Positions 36,417 through 45,198 of a stretch of 64,000 nucleotides of DNA are shown one piece after another (positions within the stretch are counted from its first letter, which is position 1; each line of letters begins with the position of its first letter). Under the pieces are notes generated by a model that made no database searches, had not been told where the DNA came from, and worked only from the letters and a program-made list of their open reading frames with translations. This DNA comes from Sutterella faecalis. Lineage in GTDB: Bacteria; Pseudomonadota; Gammaproteobacteria; Burkholderiales; Burkholderiaceae_F. Both the position numbers and the translations under genes were made by a program. The DNA lies in NCBI RefSeq assembly GCF_006337085.1, contig NZ_CP040882.1:2356001-2420000 (forward strand). The letters run 5' to 3'.

Positions 36417-38228
36417 ATGTCCATGCATACCGATCTGCTTGCAAAAGCAGTGCTTGCCGCCTTCTTCGGCGTCGCGAGCGCTGCCGCGACGGCAAATGCA
36501 GCCGCCACGGCGCCGAGCACCTTCAAGCCCGGCGTCTACGAAGCGACCGTCAACGGCCACAATGCGCCGATGACCGTCAAGGTGACGGTGTCGAAGAACC
36601 GCATTGAGAAGATCGACTATTCCAAGAATCTGGAAACGATCGGCGTCGGCAAGGTTGCGCTCGACCTCGTGAGCCAGAAAGTGCTCAACTACCAGTCGAC
36701 AGGCGTTGACGCCGTTACCGGCGCGACCATTTCGAGCTTCGCGCTCCTTCAGGGCGTTCGCGACTGCCTCAAGCAGGCGGGCGGCGACATGAAGGCGTTG
36801 AGCCAGAAGGTCGAGAAGCATCCGGCGGTTGAAAAGACCTACAAGGCCGACGTTGTCATCGTGGGCGGCGGCGGAGCGGGTCTTGCCGCTGCCATTGCTG
36901 CTGAAGAAGCGGGCGCGAAGCACATTCTCGTGCTCGAGAAGCTCGGGTTCCTCGGGGGCTCGACCAATGTGTCCGAAGGCGCTCTGAACGCCGTTGACCC
37001 GGTCCGTCAGGGCAAGCAGGGCATCGAGGACTCGGTCCAGAAGTTCTACGACCAGACGATGAAGGGCGGCCACAACAAGGGAACGCCGGAGCTCGTGAAG
37101 TACCTCACGTCCCACTCGATGGACGAGGTCAACTGGCTCGAAGGCTTGGGCGTCAAGTTTAAGGATGAGATCGGCACCGCAACGGGCGCCCTCTGGCAGA
37201 GAAGCCACTATCCGGCGACGCCTTCGGGCAATACCTACATCCGCACGTTCGAAGATGTCATTAAGAATTCGGGCGGCCGCATTCAGGTTCTCACGGATAC
37301 GAAGGTGACGGATCTCATTACCGCCAACAAGCGCGTCACGGGCGTCATGGCCGAGAATTTCGGCCGCAAGATTACCGTTGATGCGGGCGCGGTGGTGATT
37401 GCCACGGGCGGCTTCGGCGCCAACATCAAGATGCGTCAGGAGTACAACACCGGCGTCTGGAAGGAAGTGAAGCTCGACAATTCGATCGGCTGCACGAATC
37501 TTGCAAAGGCAGCTCAGGGCGATGGTCTCGTGATGGCGAAGAAAGTGGGTGCTGAGCTGATCGGTCTCGACGACATCCAGATTCATCCGTGCGGAACGCC
37601 GGGTACGGGCCTCATGGAAAACATCCGCACGTCCGGGCGCAACCGCATCTTCGTCAACCTCTCGGGAGAACGTTTCGTCAATGAAGGCGCGGCGCGCGAC
37701 GTGCTCGCGAAGGCGATTTTCGCGCAGCCCAAGGGCACTTACTGGATCGTCGTCAATAAGCTCCGCTATCCGAGCCCGGACTTCGTGGATGCGAACGGCG
37801 CGACGATCCGCAACATGCTCGCGCTCGGCAGCGTCGTTGAAGGCGATACGCTCGACGACCTCGCGAAGAAGACCGGCATGGATCCGGCTAAGCTGAAGGC
37901 AAGCGTTGAGGGCTACAACGCCGTTGTTGAAGGGAAGGCCAAGGATCCGCTCGGCTTCCTCGCCAACAATGCCGCGGACAAGGTCCTCGACGGCGGTCCG
38001 TGGTACGCCTGCCGGAAGGTTCCGACCGTGCACCATACGATGGGCGGCATCCGGATCAACGTGAAGGCGCAGGTGCTTGATGCTGAAGGCCACGTCATTC
38101 CGGGGCTTTATGCCGCGGGCGAAGTGACGGGCGGCATTCACGGGAGCAACCGTCTTGGAGGCAACGCCATTGCCGACGTGATGGTCTTCGGCCGTACGGC
38201 CGGCACGAACGCTGCAACGCTCAAGTAA
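36417..38228 (+). CDS. Periplasmic FMN/FAD flavoprotein reductase, second copy
   Basis: 603 residues, related to the protein at 30761. Signal peptide MSMHTDLLAKAVLAAFFGVASAAATANA; FMN_bind domain about 35-120 with DAVTGATISS (covalent FMN on Thr about 104); FAD domain from KADVVIVGGGGAGLAAAIAAEEAGAKHILVLEK (about 143) to HGSNRLGGNAIADVMVFGRTAG. Ribosome site AAGGAGAG lies 9 bases before the ATG. The substrate pocket differs from the first copy, so a different electron acceptor is likely. No partner subunit nearby. Confidence 0.9.
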   Translation: MSMHTDLLAKAVLAAFFGVASAAATANAAATAPSTFKPGVYEATVNGHNAPMTVKVTVSKNRIEKIDYSKNLETIGVGKVALDLVSQKVLNYQSTGVDAVTGATISSFALLQGVRDCLKQAGGDMKALSQKVEKHPAVEKTYKADVVIVGGGGAGLAAAIAAEEAGAKHILVLEKLGFLGGSTNVSEGALNAVDPVRQGKQGIEDSVQKFYDQTMKGGHNKGTPELVKYLTSHSMDEVNWLEGLGVKFKDEIGTATGALWQRSHYPATPSGNTYIRTFEDVIKNSGGRIQVLTDTKVTDLITANKRVTGVMAENFGRKITVDAGAVVIATGGFGANIKMRQEYNTGVWKEVKLDNSIGCTNLAKAAQGDGLVMAKKVGAELIGLDDIQIHPCGTPGTGLMENIRTSGRNRIFVNLSGERFVNEGAARDVLAKAIFAQPKGTYWIVVNKLRYPSPDFVDANGATIRNMLALGSVVEGDTLDDLAKKTGMDPAKLKASVEGYNAVVEGKAKDPLGFLANNAADKVLDGGPWYACRKVPTVHHTMGGIRINVKAQVLDAEGHVIPGLYAAGEVTGGIHGSNRLGGNAIADVMVFGRTAGTNAATLK

Positions 38229-38261
38229 GCGTTCGAGTCTGAACAGAGACGCAATCTCTCG

Positions 38262-38308
38262 CGGGGACGCTTCGGGCGGAGTTTTTCCGTTCCGGGCGTC
38301 CCCGTTTG
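38262..38308 (+). terminator. Terminator after the second flavoprotein reductase
   Basis: Perfect 9-bp arms CGGGGACGC and GCGTCCCCG around 25 bases, followed by TTTGC; the T-tract is short, so moderate support. Confidence 0.5.
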
Positions 38309-38345
38309 CATTTGGCCGTTCGCGCCCTGACGAGCGGAAGCAGAC

Positions 38346-38794
38346 TTAAAGGTCTTCGAGCGAAAGACCGCGGTACTCCTGTTCGTAGCCGGCAAGTGCG
38401 CCGTTGGCCTTCAGAAACGCTTCTCCCTTGACGTGTAGCGCTTGCATGTCGAGTCGTTCGGGATTCCGCTTCACCTCGGCAAAGACGAGTTTTTTGTCGG
38501 CATGAGAAACGGCGACGAGGTTGATCTCACTTTCCCCGCGTCTGTCCCACCACGGTCCGACCTGATCCCACTGGCGGTCGCTGCGGTATCGGGCGAGAAA
38601 CCAGTCCTCGAGCGTTCGTCCCGTATAGGTCGGCCAGTTTTCCCGGCAGTAGTCCTGCAGCCGCTGCCATTGAGCGCGGGCAGCCAGAGACCTCTGGTCC
38701 AGCGGGTCGACAAAGCGGTACCAGAATTTGAAGAATGGGTCGCTCAGGTAATAGCGGACGCCTTTCCCGGAGAGCCGGCCGCTGAGCGGAGCTC
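38346..38794 (-). pseudogene. C-terminal part of DUF234 AAA ATPase, split by IS110
   Basis: Carries the 3' half of an ATPase gene whose 5' half lies at 40567-41458. Reading from the IS junction: RAPLSGRLSGKGVRYYLSDPFFKFWYRFVDP, then LEDWFLARYRSDRQWDQVGPWWDRRGESEINLVAVS and FAEVKRNPERLD, the DUF234 domain with a PD-(D/E)XK-like core (E-I-N-L ... F-A-E-V-K). The frame runs into the insertion sequence upstream, so no native start exists. Confidence 0.85.
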
Positions 38795-38901
38795 TTTTTC
38801 CACGAAAGATAGGAAGCCCTCGGCGCGCGACCTTCCCTGCGGGCGTTCTCACAAGAACGTCCAGCATGGTATCTGCTGCTTCTCAGGCTGCTGAAGCTAC
38901 G

Positions 38902-40269
38902 CTAACTGCTGACGACTGCGCCTAGGATCGCACCCGTTTTCGTCTCCACAACCAGGCCGTCAGCGATCACGTATTTCGTACCTTTGAGTTTCAGCAACTG
39001 CTTTACGCCGTTCTTCGCTCGTTCAATCAAGGCGTCCCGAAACGCCGTTGACAAGTAAGGCTCAAAGCCTTTCTGATGAGTGAGAACGGAATAAATGATG
39101 CGGGCAAGCAGGTGTGCGAAGGCGACCATGGCACGCCTGTAGCCGCGCCGCATCTTGAGCACCTGGAATTTTTCCTTCAGCGCAGCGGTACCGCCGACCG
39201 CAAGTCCTCTGGCGGCTTCAATCAGCGTGCGCCTCAGGTGTTTGTTCCCTTTCGGGCATTTTCCACTTTTCTGTTTGCCGGCAGATGTGTTGTCCCCCGG
39301 GCAAATGCCGAGCCAGGAAGCGAACTGCTCTGACGTCGGGAAATGCTCCTTCAAATCCGGACAGAGTTCGGCGTAAATCATGCGGGCCGAGCGTTCCTGA
39401 ATTCCCGTTATGGTAATGAGCAGCTGGATGTCCTTCTCGTAGGGAGCCTGAAGCTGGCGGAGCCTTTCGAAAGTGCTTCGGTCGTACTCCTCGAGCTGAT
39501 CGATCTTTTTCCGGAGCGCCAGAATCTGCTCCTTCATCATTGGCTCGATTTCGAAGTCGAGCGCCTGCATGATCTGTTCAGGGCTTGCCCGCAGCCGGCG
39601 GCTGTTTTGCTTGATGACATCAAACAAGTGCGGATCATCTCTGAGCTTGGCCATCAGGATGAGGCTGGCAGCTTTGCCTCCGCGGATGTCGCTGAATACC
39701 GTTGTAGGCCGGCATCCGGTGAGATTCAGAGACTTGCCGAAACGATTGGAAGTTCGGGAAATGTCATTCCTGTTCTTCTGCAGATCACGTGAAATGACGC
39801 GCTGCAGACGAAAGGCCTTCTCCGGCACGAAGGATTTTTTGAAGTTTCCCGTTCGGGCAAGAGACGCCAGACGTGATGCGTCCTTGCGGTCTGTTTTGCG
39901 GCCGGCTGCCGCTTTGGCGTCGCGGGCATTGATCAGAGCCAGCTGCTCAGAAGTGAAGCCGGCTCTCTCGAGGGCTTCGTACGGGCTCTGCCACAATGAC
40001 CCGGTTGATTCCATAAGGATGATGTCGGGATTGCATTCACGGCACCAGGCGGCGAAAGCATCGATGCTTGCGCGGTCGGTATTGAAATCCCGGCTCTCAG
40101 ATTGTTCACGATGACCTGCAACCTGCTTCTGATGGCAGCAGACGAGTAGGTTGAGATGAACGTCAATGCCTATTGCCGAGCGGTACATCGCGTGAACAGT
40201 AATTTCGGGATTACTGATCTGCGCACGGGCAGCTCGCAATGGCGTATCGGTACGGTTAGACTTACTCAT
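38902..40269 (-). CDS. IS110-family transposase (DEDD recombinase), copy 1
   Basis: 455 residues. N-terminal RuvC-like DEDD domain (AIGIDVHLNLLVCC, ILMESTGS, AGRKTDRKDASRLA) and C-terminal Transposase_20 domain (LITITGIQERSARMIYAELCPDLKEHFPTSEQFASWLGICPGDNTSAGKQKSGKCPKGNKHLRRTLIEAA) with the catalytic Ser region. Differs from copy 2 by eight residues, all in the C-terminal half. Confidence 0.93.
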   Translation of the reverse strand: MSKSNRTDTPLRAARAQISNPEITVHAMYRSAIGIDVHLNLLVCCHQKQVAGHREQSESRDFNTDRASIDAFAAWCRECNPDIILMESTGSLWQSPYEALERAGFTSEQLALINARDAKAAAGRKTDRKDASRLASLARTGNFKKSFVPEKAFRLQRVISRDLQKNRNDISRTSNRFGKSLNLTGCRPTTVFSDIRGGKAASLILMAKLRDDPHLFDVIKQNSRRLRASPEQIMQALDFEIEPMMKEQILALRKKIDQLEEYDRSTFERLRQLQAPYEKDIQLLITITGIQERSARMIYAELCPDLKEHFPTSEQFASWLGICPGDNTSAGKQKSGKCPKGNKHLRRTLIEAARGLAVGGTAALKEKFQVLKMRRGYRRAMVAFAHLLARIIYSVLTHQKGFEPYLSTAFRDALIERAKNGVKQLLKLKGTKYVIADGLVVETKTGAILGAVVSS

Positions 40270-40566
40270 AGCCCCTCCATTAAGAAATGATTGGGGTTCG
40301 AGGAAGCCCTGGCAACCACGAAGATGTTGGAGAAACAGGTAGACGCAGCAACCACCCGGAAGCTACGCTCATTTTTCCACACGCCTAGTCACCAGCGTTC
40401 AAGCCAGCGAACAGAGCAATATAGGGTGCGAAAGTTCCGCTGCAATTTTTTGACGGCAAGCGTCAGAAACGTTACCAAAAAAACGTACGCAGACAGGTCG
40501 CGCGCCGAGGGCTTCCTCATCTTTCATGATAGAGGGTGAGGAAGCCCTTTACTCATCACGATTTTT
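40270..40566 (-). ncRNA. Putative IS110 bridge (guide) RNA region, copy 1
   Basis: 297 bp without a gene lie upstream of the transposase, as in IS110-group elements whose left end encodes a bridge RNA that pairs with target and donor DNA. Visible structure: 12-bp perfect stem AGGGCTTCCTCA / TGAGGAAGCCCT (40508-40519 and 40537-40548) and several smaller stems, e.g. GACGGCAAGCGTC near 40452. The region is identical in the second copy. RNA limits and the guide loops cannot be read without a fold. Confidence 0.55.
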
Positions 40567-41458
40567 CAATCAATTTGAAGATGTTCTCGAGCCGGGAGAG
40601 GTACACCGTCACGTCGGCTCTCCCGGTTTTCCCGCTGATGGCGCTCCATTCATTTGCGCCGCGCGCAACGGCAGTAAGAATGCTCTGGTAGACGGGAGAT
40701 TCCATCCGGAACTCGTTTGCGAGAAGAACGTTTCCTTCCTCGCGAAACCAGGCGCCTTCAGGTGAAAAGACCAGATTGATCATGTCGTTCGTGCTGCCGA
40801 TGCCGTTGTCGACGAAAAATTCGACGTAACGAGCAACGCCGCCGGTGAGCGCAAAAAGCGTTAGGAGGTCCTCCGGCGGAATGCCTGGAAATTCATTCCG
40901 CGCAATAGTGGTAAGGAGCGTATTGTCAAAAGGCTTGATCTCCAGAAGCAGATCAGCCCGTCCGTAAAGCGGTTCACATGCATTGCTGAAGATCCGCCTG
41001 AGCGAATCGGCTGATGACCCGCTCATGACAAGTACGAGCTCGCTTTCCCGATGAAAGCGGTCCCAGCTTTCCCGGAGGCGACTCCAGAAAGCATTGACGC
41101 TGCGCTCGAGTTCCTGGCACTCGTCAATCACGACGACCAAGGGACTTTTCGCGGATGCCTTGAGGAGGAATTCAAGAATCTCATTGATGTTTGCAAATGC
41201 TGGCTTACAGGGGAGCGACAGCGCTTCCCCGAGCGCTTCGGTCCACGAGGCGATAAGTTCGGATTCCTGAGTGCGTTTCCCGGCAAAAAAGTAGATGACC
41301 GGGCACGATGCGGAATCAAACGCCTTCAGGATCAGGGGCGTCTTGCCAATGCGTCTTCTGCCGCAGACGACAGTGAGGCGTCCGGCTTTGTTCCGCATGG
41401 CGAGATCAAGCTCTTTTCTAAGGAGATGGATTTCTTCCTCGCGACCATAAAAGCGCAT
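40567..41458 (-). pseudogene. N-terminal part of DUF234 AAA ATPase, split by IS110
   Basis: Starts MRFYGREEEIHLLRKELDLAM, Walker A GRRRIGKTPLILKAF, Walker B PLVVVIDECQEL, sensor region VLVMSGSSADSLRR, then the ATPase lid and winged helix to LENIFKLIEK, where the insertion sequence begins. The second half is at 38346-38794. Intact members of this family are about 450-470 residues, which matches the sum of both parts. An inverted repeat lies just upstream. Confidence 0.88.
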
Positions 41459-41493
41459 GGCGCATCCTTGCTTTAGATGGTTCCTTCGGTGAA

Positions 41494-41518
41494 TTTACCT
41501 TAATGAAATTTAGGTAAA
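41494..41518. promoter_or_regulatory. Inverted repeat before the DUF234 ATPase
   Basis: TTTACCT and AGGTAAA around TAATGAAATTT, 36 bp before the ATPase start. Compare the repeats in front of the other ATPases and Fic. The remaining 41519-41617 is non-coding. Confidence 0.5.
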
Positions 41519-41617
41519 GTGCGTGAAGGAAAAACGACGGCCTTTCGACCGCTTGAACGTCGTCCCCGTACATATCAACCTCAACGGCCGTCAATCCGCA
41601 TGAGCCAGGAGGCTCAG

Positions 41618-41993
41618 CTACAGAACGGGCGCAACGCCGAGGAGCGTGAGCGTAAGCGGAACCGTGATTGCCGAAGCGAAGGTGGAGACGAAAATGGCAT
41701 TGCTCGCGCCGCCTTCCTCGGCCTCAAAGTCCTGCGCCATCAGATAGGCGTTGATCGCCACGGGGAGCGCCGCCATAAGGGTGACGGCATTCGTTTCGAG
41801 GTCACCCAACCCAAGGAGCCGGGCGATGAGCCAGACAAGACAAGGCTGGATCATGAGCTTCACGATCGTAACGAAAACGCCCTTCGGAAGTGCTGACGAG
41901 AAGCTGTGTTCGGCGAGTCCCATGCCGACCACGATGAGGCACATGGGCGTCGTGGCGACCGACACATAATGAACGGACTCCATGACGATCTCT
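41618..41993 (-). pseudogene. AEC-family transporter, C-terminal fragment
   Basis: Encodes PEIVMESVHYVSVATTPMCLIVVGMGLAEHSF ... ATLMAALPVAINAYLMAQDF ... STFASAITVPLTLTLLG, the last three to four membrane segments of an auxin-efflux-carrier (Mem_trans) protein. The first part lies at 43836-44427; the IS1111-type element separates them. Confidence 0.88.
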
Positions 41994-42003
41994 GGACCAC
42001 CCA

Positions 42004-42557
42004 CGTTTGTCAAGCTCCAAGTACGGTAACGCGCGAGCTCAGGAGCGAAGCTGCGGGCAGTGAGTTAGTCGAGCGCCTTATAGCGGCAGCTGGCGGCATT
42101 GCTGGCCTGGTGCCTTCAGGCACTGAGCCTATTCCTGTCAAGCGGTCGTGGAATAGCGAGCACGGCCTTCAGGCCGAGCGGAGCATATGCCGCGTAAGCC
42201 GCTTTACAGGACCTCCGCCGATACAATGTCGCTATGTGCGAATGCGACAAGCGAAGCGCAGCCCGCATTCGGACTTAGCGACCCTACATCGGCTAATCCG
42301 TGTTATGTCATTTTGGTTGTTGCCGGCAGTATTCCAGTCCCAGTAATCACGCATCAACGAGAGAGGCCGCTTCCGTTAATCTCTCAGGCCTGTCGGCATG
42401 CTTGCATGCCATGGCCAAAATGAACTCATCAGAAGTCTTGTCCTTGCCAATAAAAAGCCACATGCATCAAGTGCAATTCGACATGAATAGCTGTCGGACA
42501 AGCCTTACAGAAAAGGGTTTCTCATTTCACGCGATTAGTTATGGAATTGCCGATGCC
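42004..42557 (-). ncRNA. Putative IS1111 guide RNA (seekRNA) region
   Basis: 554 bp with no convincing gene between the transposase stop and the element end. Contains several inverted repeats, e.g. GGTGCCTTCAGGCACT (42109-42124) and CGGCCTTCAGGCCG (42164-42177), and GTCGGCATGCTTGCATGCC (42391-42409). In IS1111-group elements the guide RNA lies on this side. Exact RNA limits unknown. Confidence 0.4.
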
Positions 42558-43751
42558 TCATGCTGCAGCGGCAGCCTCATTGCTGGGTTGAACGGCCATC
42601 GCCGCCAGCACCGAGCGGGGGACGCCCGCTCTGTGGATGTCGAACTTTTTGCCGTAGGTGAGCACCGCCCATGCGATCCGGATGAGTTTCGCCGCCAGCG
42701 ACACCATGATCTTGCCGTAGGGCTTCCTCACCGCCAGCTGCTTGTCAATCCACTTTGTGAGCTGGCAGTCGGGCAGCTGCCTCTTGCAGTACTGCATGTA
42801 GATGCAGGCCGCACCCTGCATCAGCAGGGATCTCAGCAATTTGTCGCCGCGGCGGCTGATTCGCCCCTGGCCCTTGCTGCTCAGGTCGGGAGCAGAGCTC
42901 TTCTTTTGTCTGGGCTTATTCACATGCCCCGTAATGTAATTTTTCGGCACGCATCCGATGTAGGCAACAAGCGAGCGTGACGTTTCAAACCGTTTTACAT
43001 CGCCGACAACCGTAATGAAGCGGGCGGCGATCTGAGTGCCGACGCCCATGACGCTCTTCAGCAGCCTGCCGTTGGCATTGGCGCTGACCAGTGCTTCAAG
43101 GTCCTTGTCGAGCTGATGAATTTGATCATCGAGCGTCTTCACGCGGTCAAGCATCGTCGTCAGAGCAGAGACAGCTGCGTCGCCCATCATGTCTGCCTTA
43201 GCTTCCACGGCTTCACGCATCTTTTTGAGATTGCGCCTGCCGGCAGGCATGTGGATTCCCCAGGTCTGGGCAAAGCCCTTGAAGCTGACGAGCGTCTTCG
43301 TACGTTGTCCGATCAGCTGCTGACGCACGCCCTGCACCGTCATAATGCGGCATTCTTCGAGAGATTTCGCGCGAATAGGCCGAAGATCCGGATCGGCCGT
43401 CAGCCGGGCAAGCGCGAGCGCATCGTTGATGTCGGTTTTCTGGCCCGACATATGCGTGTCGATCCACATCTTGACGACTTTGCCGTTGATAACGCGCATC
43501 TCATGGCCGCGAGCCTCGAGCTCAAGGGCAAGCTGCGAGTAGCCGCAGCACGGTTCAACTGCAAACAGCGTCGGGGAGAGCTTGTCGGCAAGCTCATAGA
43601 GCTCAGCATAAGTCACGCGGTCGATACAAATAATTTCTCCCTCGTTGAGCGTCACCGCTGCCAAGGAAACGTCGTATTTGGCGAGGTCCAGCCCGATCGC
43701 GGAATATTCGATGGAAACATCAAGCGTCGTTTGCGTATGCTTCTTTGTCAT
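42558..43751 (-). CDS. IS1111-group transposase (IS110 family)
   Basis: 397 residues from the ATG at 43751, with GGAGGCC ribosome site. DEDD domain: AIGLDLAKYDVSLAAV, FAVEPCCGYS, QKTDINDALALARL; C-terminal Transposase_20: LLKSVMGVGTQIAARFITVVGDVKRFETSRSLVAYIGCVPKNYITG and KGQGRISRRGDKLLRSLLMQGA with the catalytic Ser. Clearly different from the IS110-group transposase in the same window. Looks intact. Confidence 0.92.
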   Translation of the reverse strand: MTKKHTQTTLDVSIEYSAIGLDLAKYDVSLAAVTLNEGEIICIDRVTYAELYELADKLSPTLFAVEPCCGYSQLALELEARGHEMRVINGKVVKMWIDTHMSGQKTDINDALALARLTADPDLRPIRAKSLEECRIMTVQGVRQQLIGQRTKTLVSFKGFAQTWGIHMPAGRRNLKKMREAVEAKADMMGDAAVSALTTMLDRVKTLDDQIHQLDKDLEALVSANANGRLLKSVMGVGTQIAARFITVVGDVKRFETSRSLVAYIGCVPKNYITGHVNKPRQKKSSAPDLSSKGQGRISRRGDKLLRSLLMQGAACIYMQYCKRQLPDCQLTKWIDKQLAVRKPYGKIMVSLAAKLIRIAWAVLTYGKKFDIHRAGVPRSVLAAMAVQPSNEAAAAA

Positions 43752-43835
43752 GGCATGGCCTCCTGCGGTATTAGAGGTAGATACACCTATTGTCGCGCCC
43801 ATTCGCTCGAACGGGTTCGATGCAGTGGGTGGTCC

Positions 43836-44427
43836 ATGTCATTAAGCCCGGAAGGTGCCAGCCCGTGAGCCCCCAGGCGGTGCCGACGATGATGCCGAGC
43901 ACGACCGGATTGCGGAAGACGCGCAGCATCGGTGCGAGAACTTCCTTCGGATTGGTGATCCGGCCGCTTCGTCCGAATTCGACGGATGCAATGGCAACGG
44001 TCCAGAGAAGGAGCACGTTGAAGAGAATGATGATCGAAATGGAGGGCATCGCCGCGTCGCCGAGGCTCACCTGCACGATGGGGACGCCGAGCTGCACGTT
44101 GTTGCCGAAGATCCCGGCCATGGCGAGTACGGTCGTGCCGGCGGCGTCGGAATGAAAGAGGCGCTTCACGGCGCCCCGGCCCGCGAGATAAACGATGGCG
44201 CAGGAGCCGAAGAATGCAATGAGGATGCGCCAGTCAATGGGCGGCATCTCGGAGAGGTTGGAAAGAAGCTCGAAGAGCATCACCGGCATCAGAAGCCGGA
44301 ACGTGAAGCTTCCCAGTGCCTTCGTGACGGCCGGCGTGAAGACTTTTGCCCTGATGAGCGCCCAGCCGAGCGCAACGAGAATGAAGAGCGGAGCGCAGAG
44401 CGCAATGTGATGGAGAAACAGCGCCAT
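43836..44427 (-). pseudogene. AEC-family transporter, N-terminal part
   Basis: Starts MALFLHHIALCAPLFILVALGWALIRAKVF at 44427 and covers about six hydrophobic segments (RLLMPVMLFELLSNL, ILIAFFGSCAIVYLAGRG, TVLAMAGIFGNNVQLGVPIV with the conserved GNNxxLG, ISIIILFNVLLLWTVAIA, PVVLGIIVGTAWGLTGWHLP) until the insertion sequence. Carboxylate or auxin efflux-type carrier, inactivated by the element. Confidence 0.88.
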
Positions 44428-44535
44428 GGGAGGACTTGCGGGGACAAGAATCAAAAAAATTCCCTCAAGTATGCGCTTCGCAAGGCAGGTATAGTTTCGG
44501 GACACTTTCAAAAGTACGGATTTCCGGAGAATGCC

Positions 44536-45051
44536 ATGACCGAAGACTATGAAGAGAAGCTTGAAGCGGCTGAAGACGAACTCTGCCGCGACATTCAGAT
44601 GAAGCTTCCCGACTGCCTCTGGCAGCTCGACTACGTCAACCGCTACCGTGCGGGAAAGTTCAACGAGGACTTTGCGGCGCTTGAAACAGGCGAGAAGTTC
44701 CTCTTCGGCGTCATTGAAATCCCCTTCACGGAAGAGGACGGAAGCTTCACCTGGGGCGTCTGGGCGGAGGTCGATGCGGGCGACCACGACGCCTATGTGA
44801 GGGACTTCCAGACCGAGGCCGCCGAAGGCCGCGTGATTGCGGGTCGTCTCGCAAACGACATTCCCGGCATGCCGGAAGCGTTCGGCGCCAATGTTGAGCT
44901 CACGCTCCATGCCGGCCGCCGTCCGGAAATCCGCGTGCTCGAGGGCGACCTCGGCATTCAGCAGGCCCGCGGCATGTCGCTCGCCGAACATGAGGCGCTC
45001 GATCGGGAGCTCTTTGGCGACGATGATGAGGAAGATGAGGCGGAAGCCTGA
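44536..45051 (+). CDS. DUF2199-like hypothetical protein
   Basis: 171 residues, very acidic, starting MTEDYEEKLEAAEDELCRDIQMKLPDCLWQLDYVNRYRAGKFNED and containing FLFGVIEIPFTEEDGSFTWGVWAEVD and GRVIAGRLANDIPGMPEAFGANVELTLHAGRRPEIRV, the DUF2199 pattern; C-terminus DDDEEDEAEA. No function known. Reading open far upstream is on the opposite side of the transporter gene and is not real. Divergent from the AEC transporter remnant. Confidence 0.75.
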   Translation: MTEDYEEKLEAAEDELCRDIQMKLPDCLWQLDYVNRYRAGKFNEDFAALETGEKFLFGVIEIPFTEEDGSFTWGVWAEVDAGDHDAYVRDFQTEAAEGRVIAGRLANDIPGMPEAFGANVELTLHAGRRPEIRVLEGDLGIQQARGMSLAEHEALDRELFGDDDEEDEAEA

Positions 45052-45101
45052 AAACGCTATTCATTGGAGGAATAACACTCGGTTAAGATCGGGCGATGAG
45101 C

Positions 45102-45115
45102 TCGATCTGAATCAA
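45102..45115 (+). promoter_or_regulatory. FNR-like site upstream of the Mo-reductase
   Basis: TCGATCTGAATCAA differs from the FNR consensus TTGATnnnnATCAA by one base; 83 bp before the ATG of the anaerobic reductase. It also lies within CTCGAT...ATCGAG, another inverted repeat, so the binding protein is open. Confidence 0.4.
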
Positions 45116-45198
45116 TCGAGAGCAATTCTCATTTGAGACGAGGGAGACGGGAAACGTAAAGTTTTCGGCATTCCAATCCAAAAAGAAAAGGAATTGCT

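Larger units (their letters stand above)
38795..40566 (-). mobile_element. IS110-family insertion sequence, copy 1
   Basis: About 1.77 kb, almost identical to the element at 49205-50976. Ends are at a run of five T on both sides, so the limits are uncertain by a few bases. Subterminal inverted repeats of about 30 bp: 38804-38833 and 40495-40525 (outer GAAAGAT, inner AGGAAGCCCTCGGCGCG). No target duplication visible beyond the T-run. Inserted into the DUF234 ATPase gene at a poly-A tract of that gene. Confidence 0.92.
41994..43835 (-). mobile_element. IS1111-group (IS110 family) insertion sequence
   Basis: About 1.84 kb. End repeats GGACCACCCA at 41994-42003 and its complement TGGGTGGTCC at 43826-43835. 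One transposase with only about 75 bp upstream but about 554 bp of non-coding DNA downstream, the IS1111 pattern. Inserted into an AEC transporter gene. Frame counting suggests the true joint lies within the GG/CC of the end repeats; no clear target duplication. Confidence 0.85.

Noticed and set aside
43855..44535. N-terminal extension of the DUF2199 protein
   Set aside because: This open stretch is antisense to the AEC transporter remnant; the family starts at 44536.
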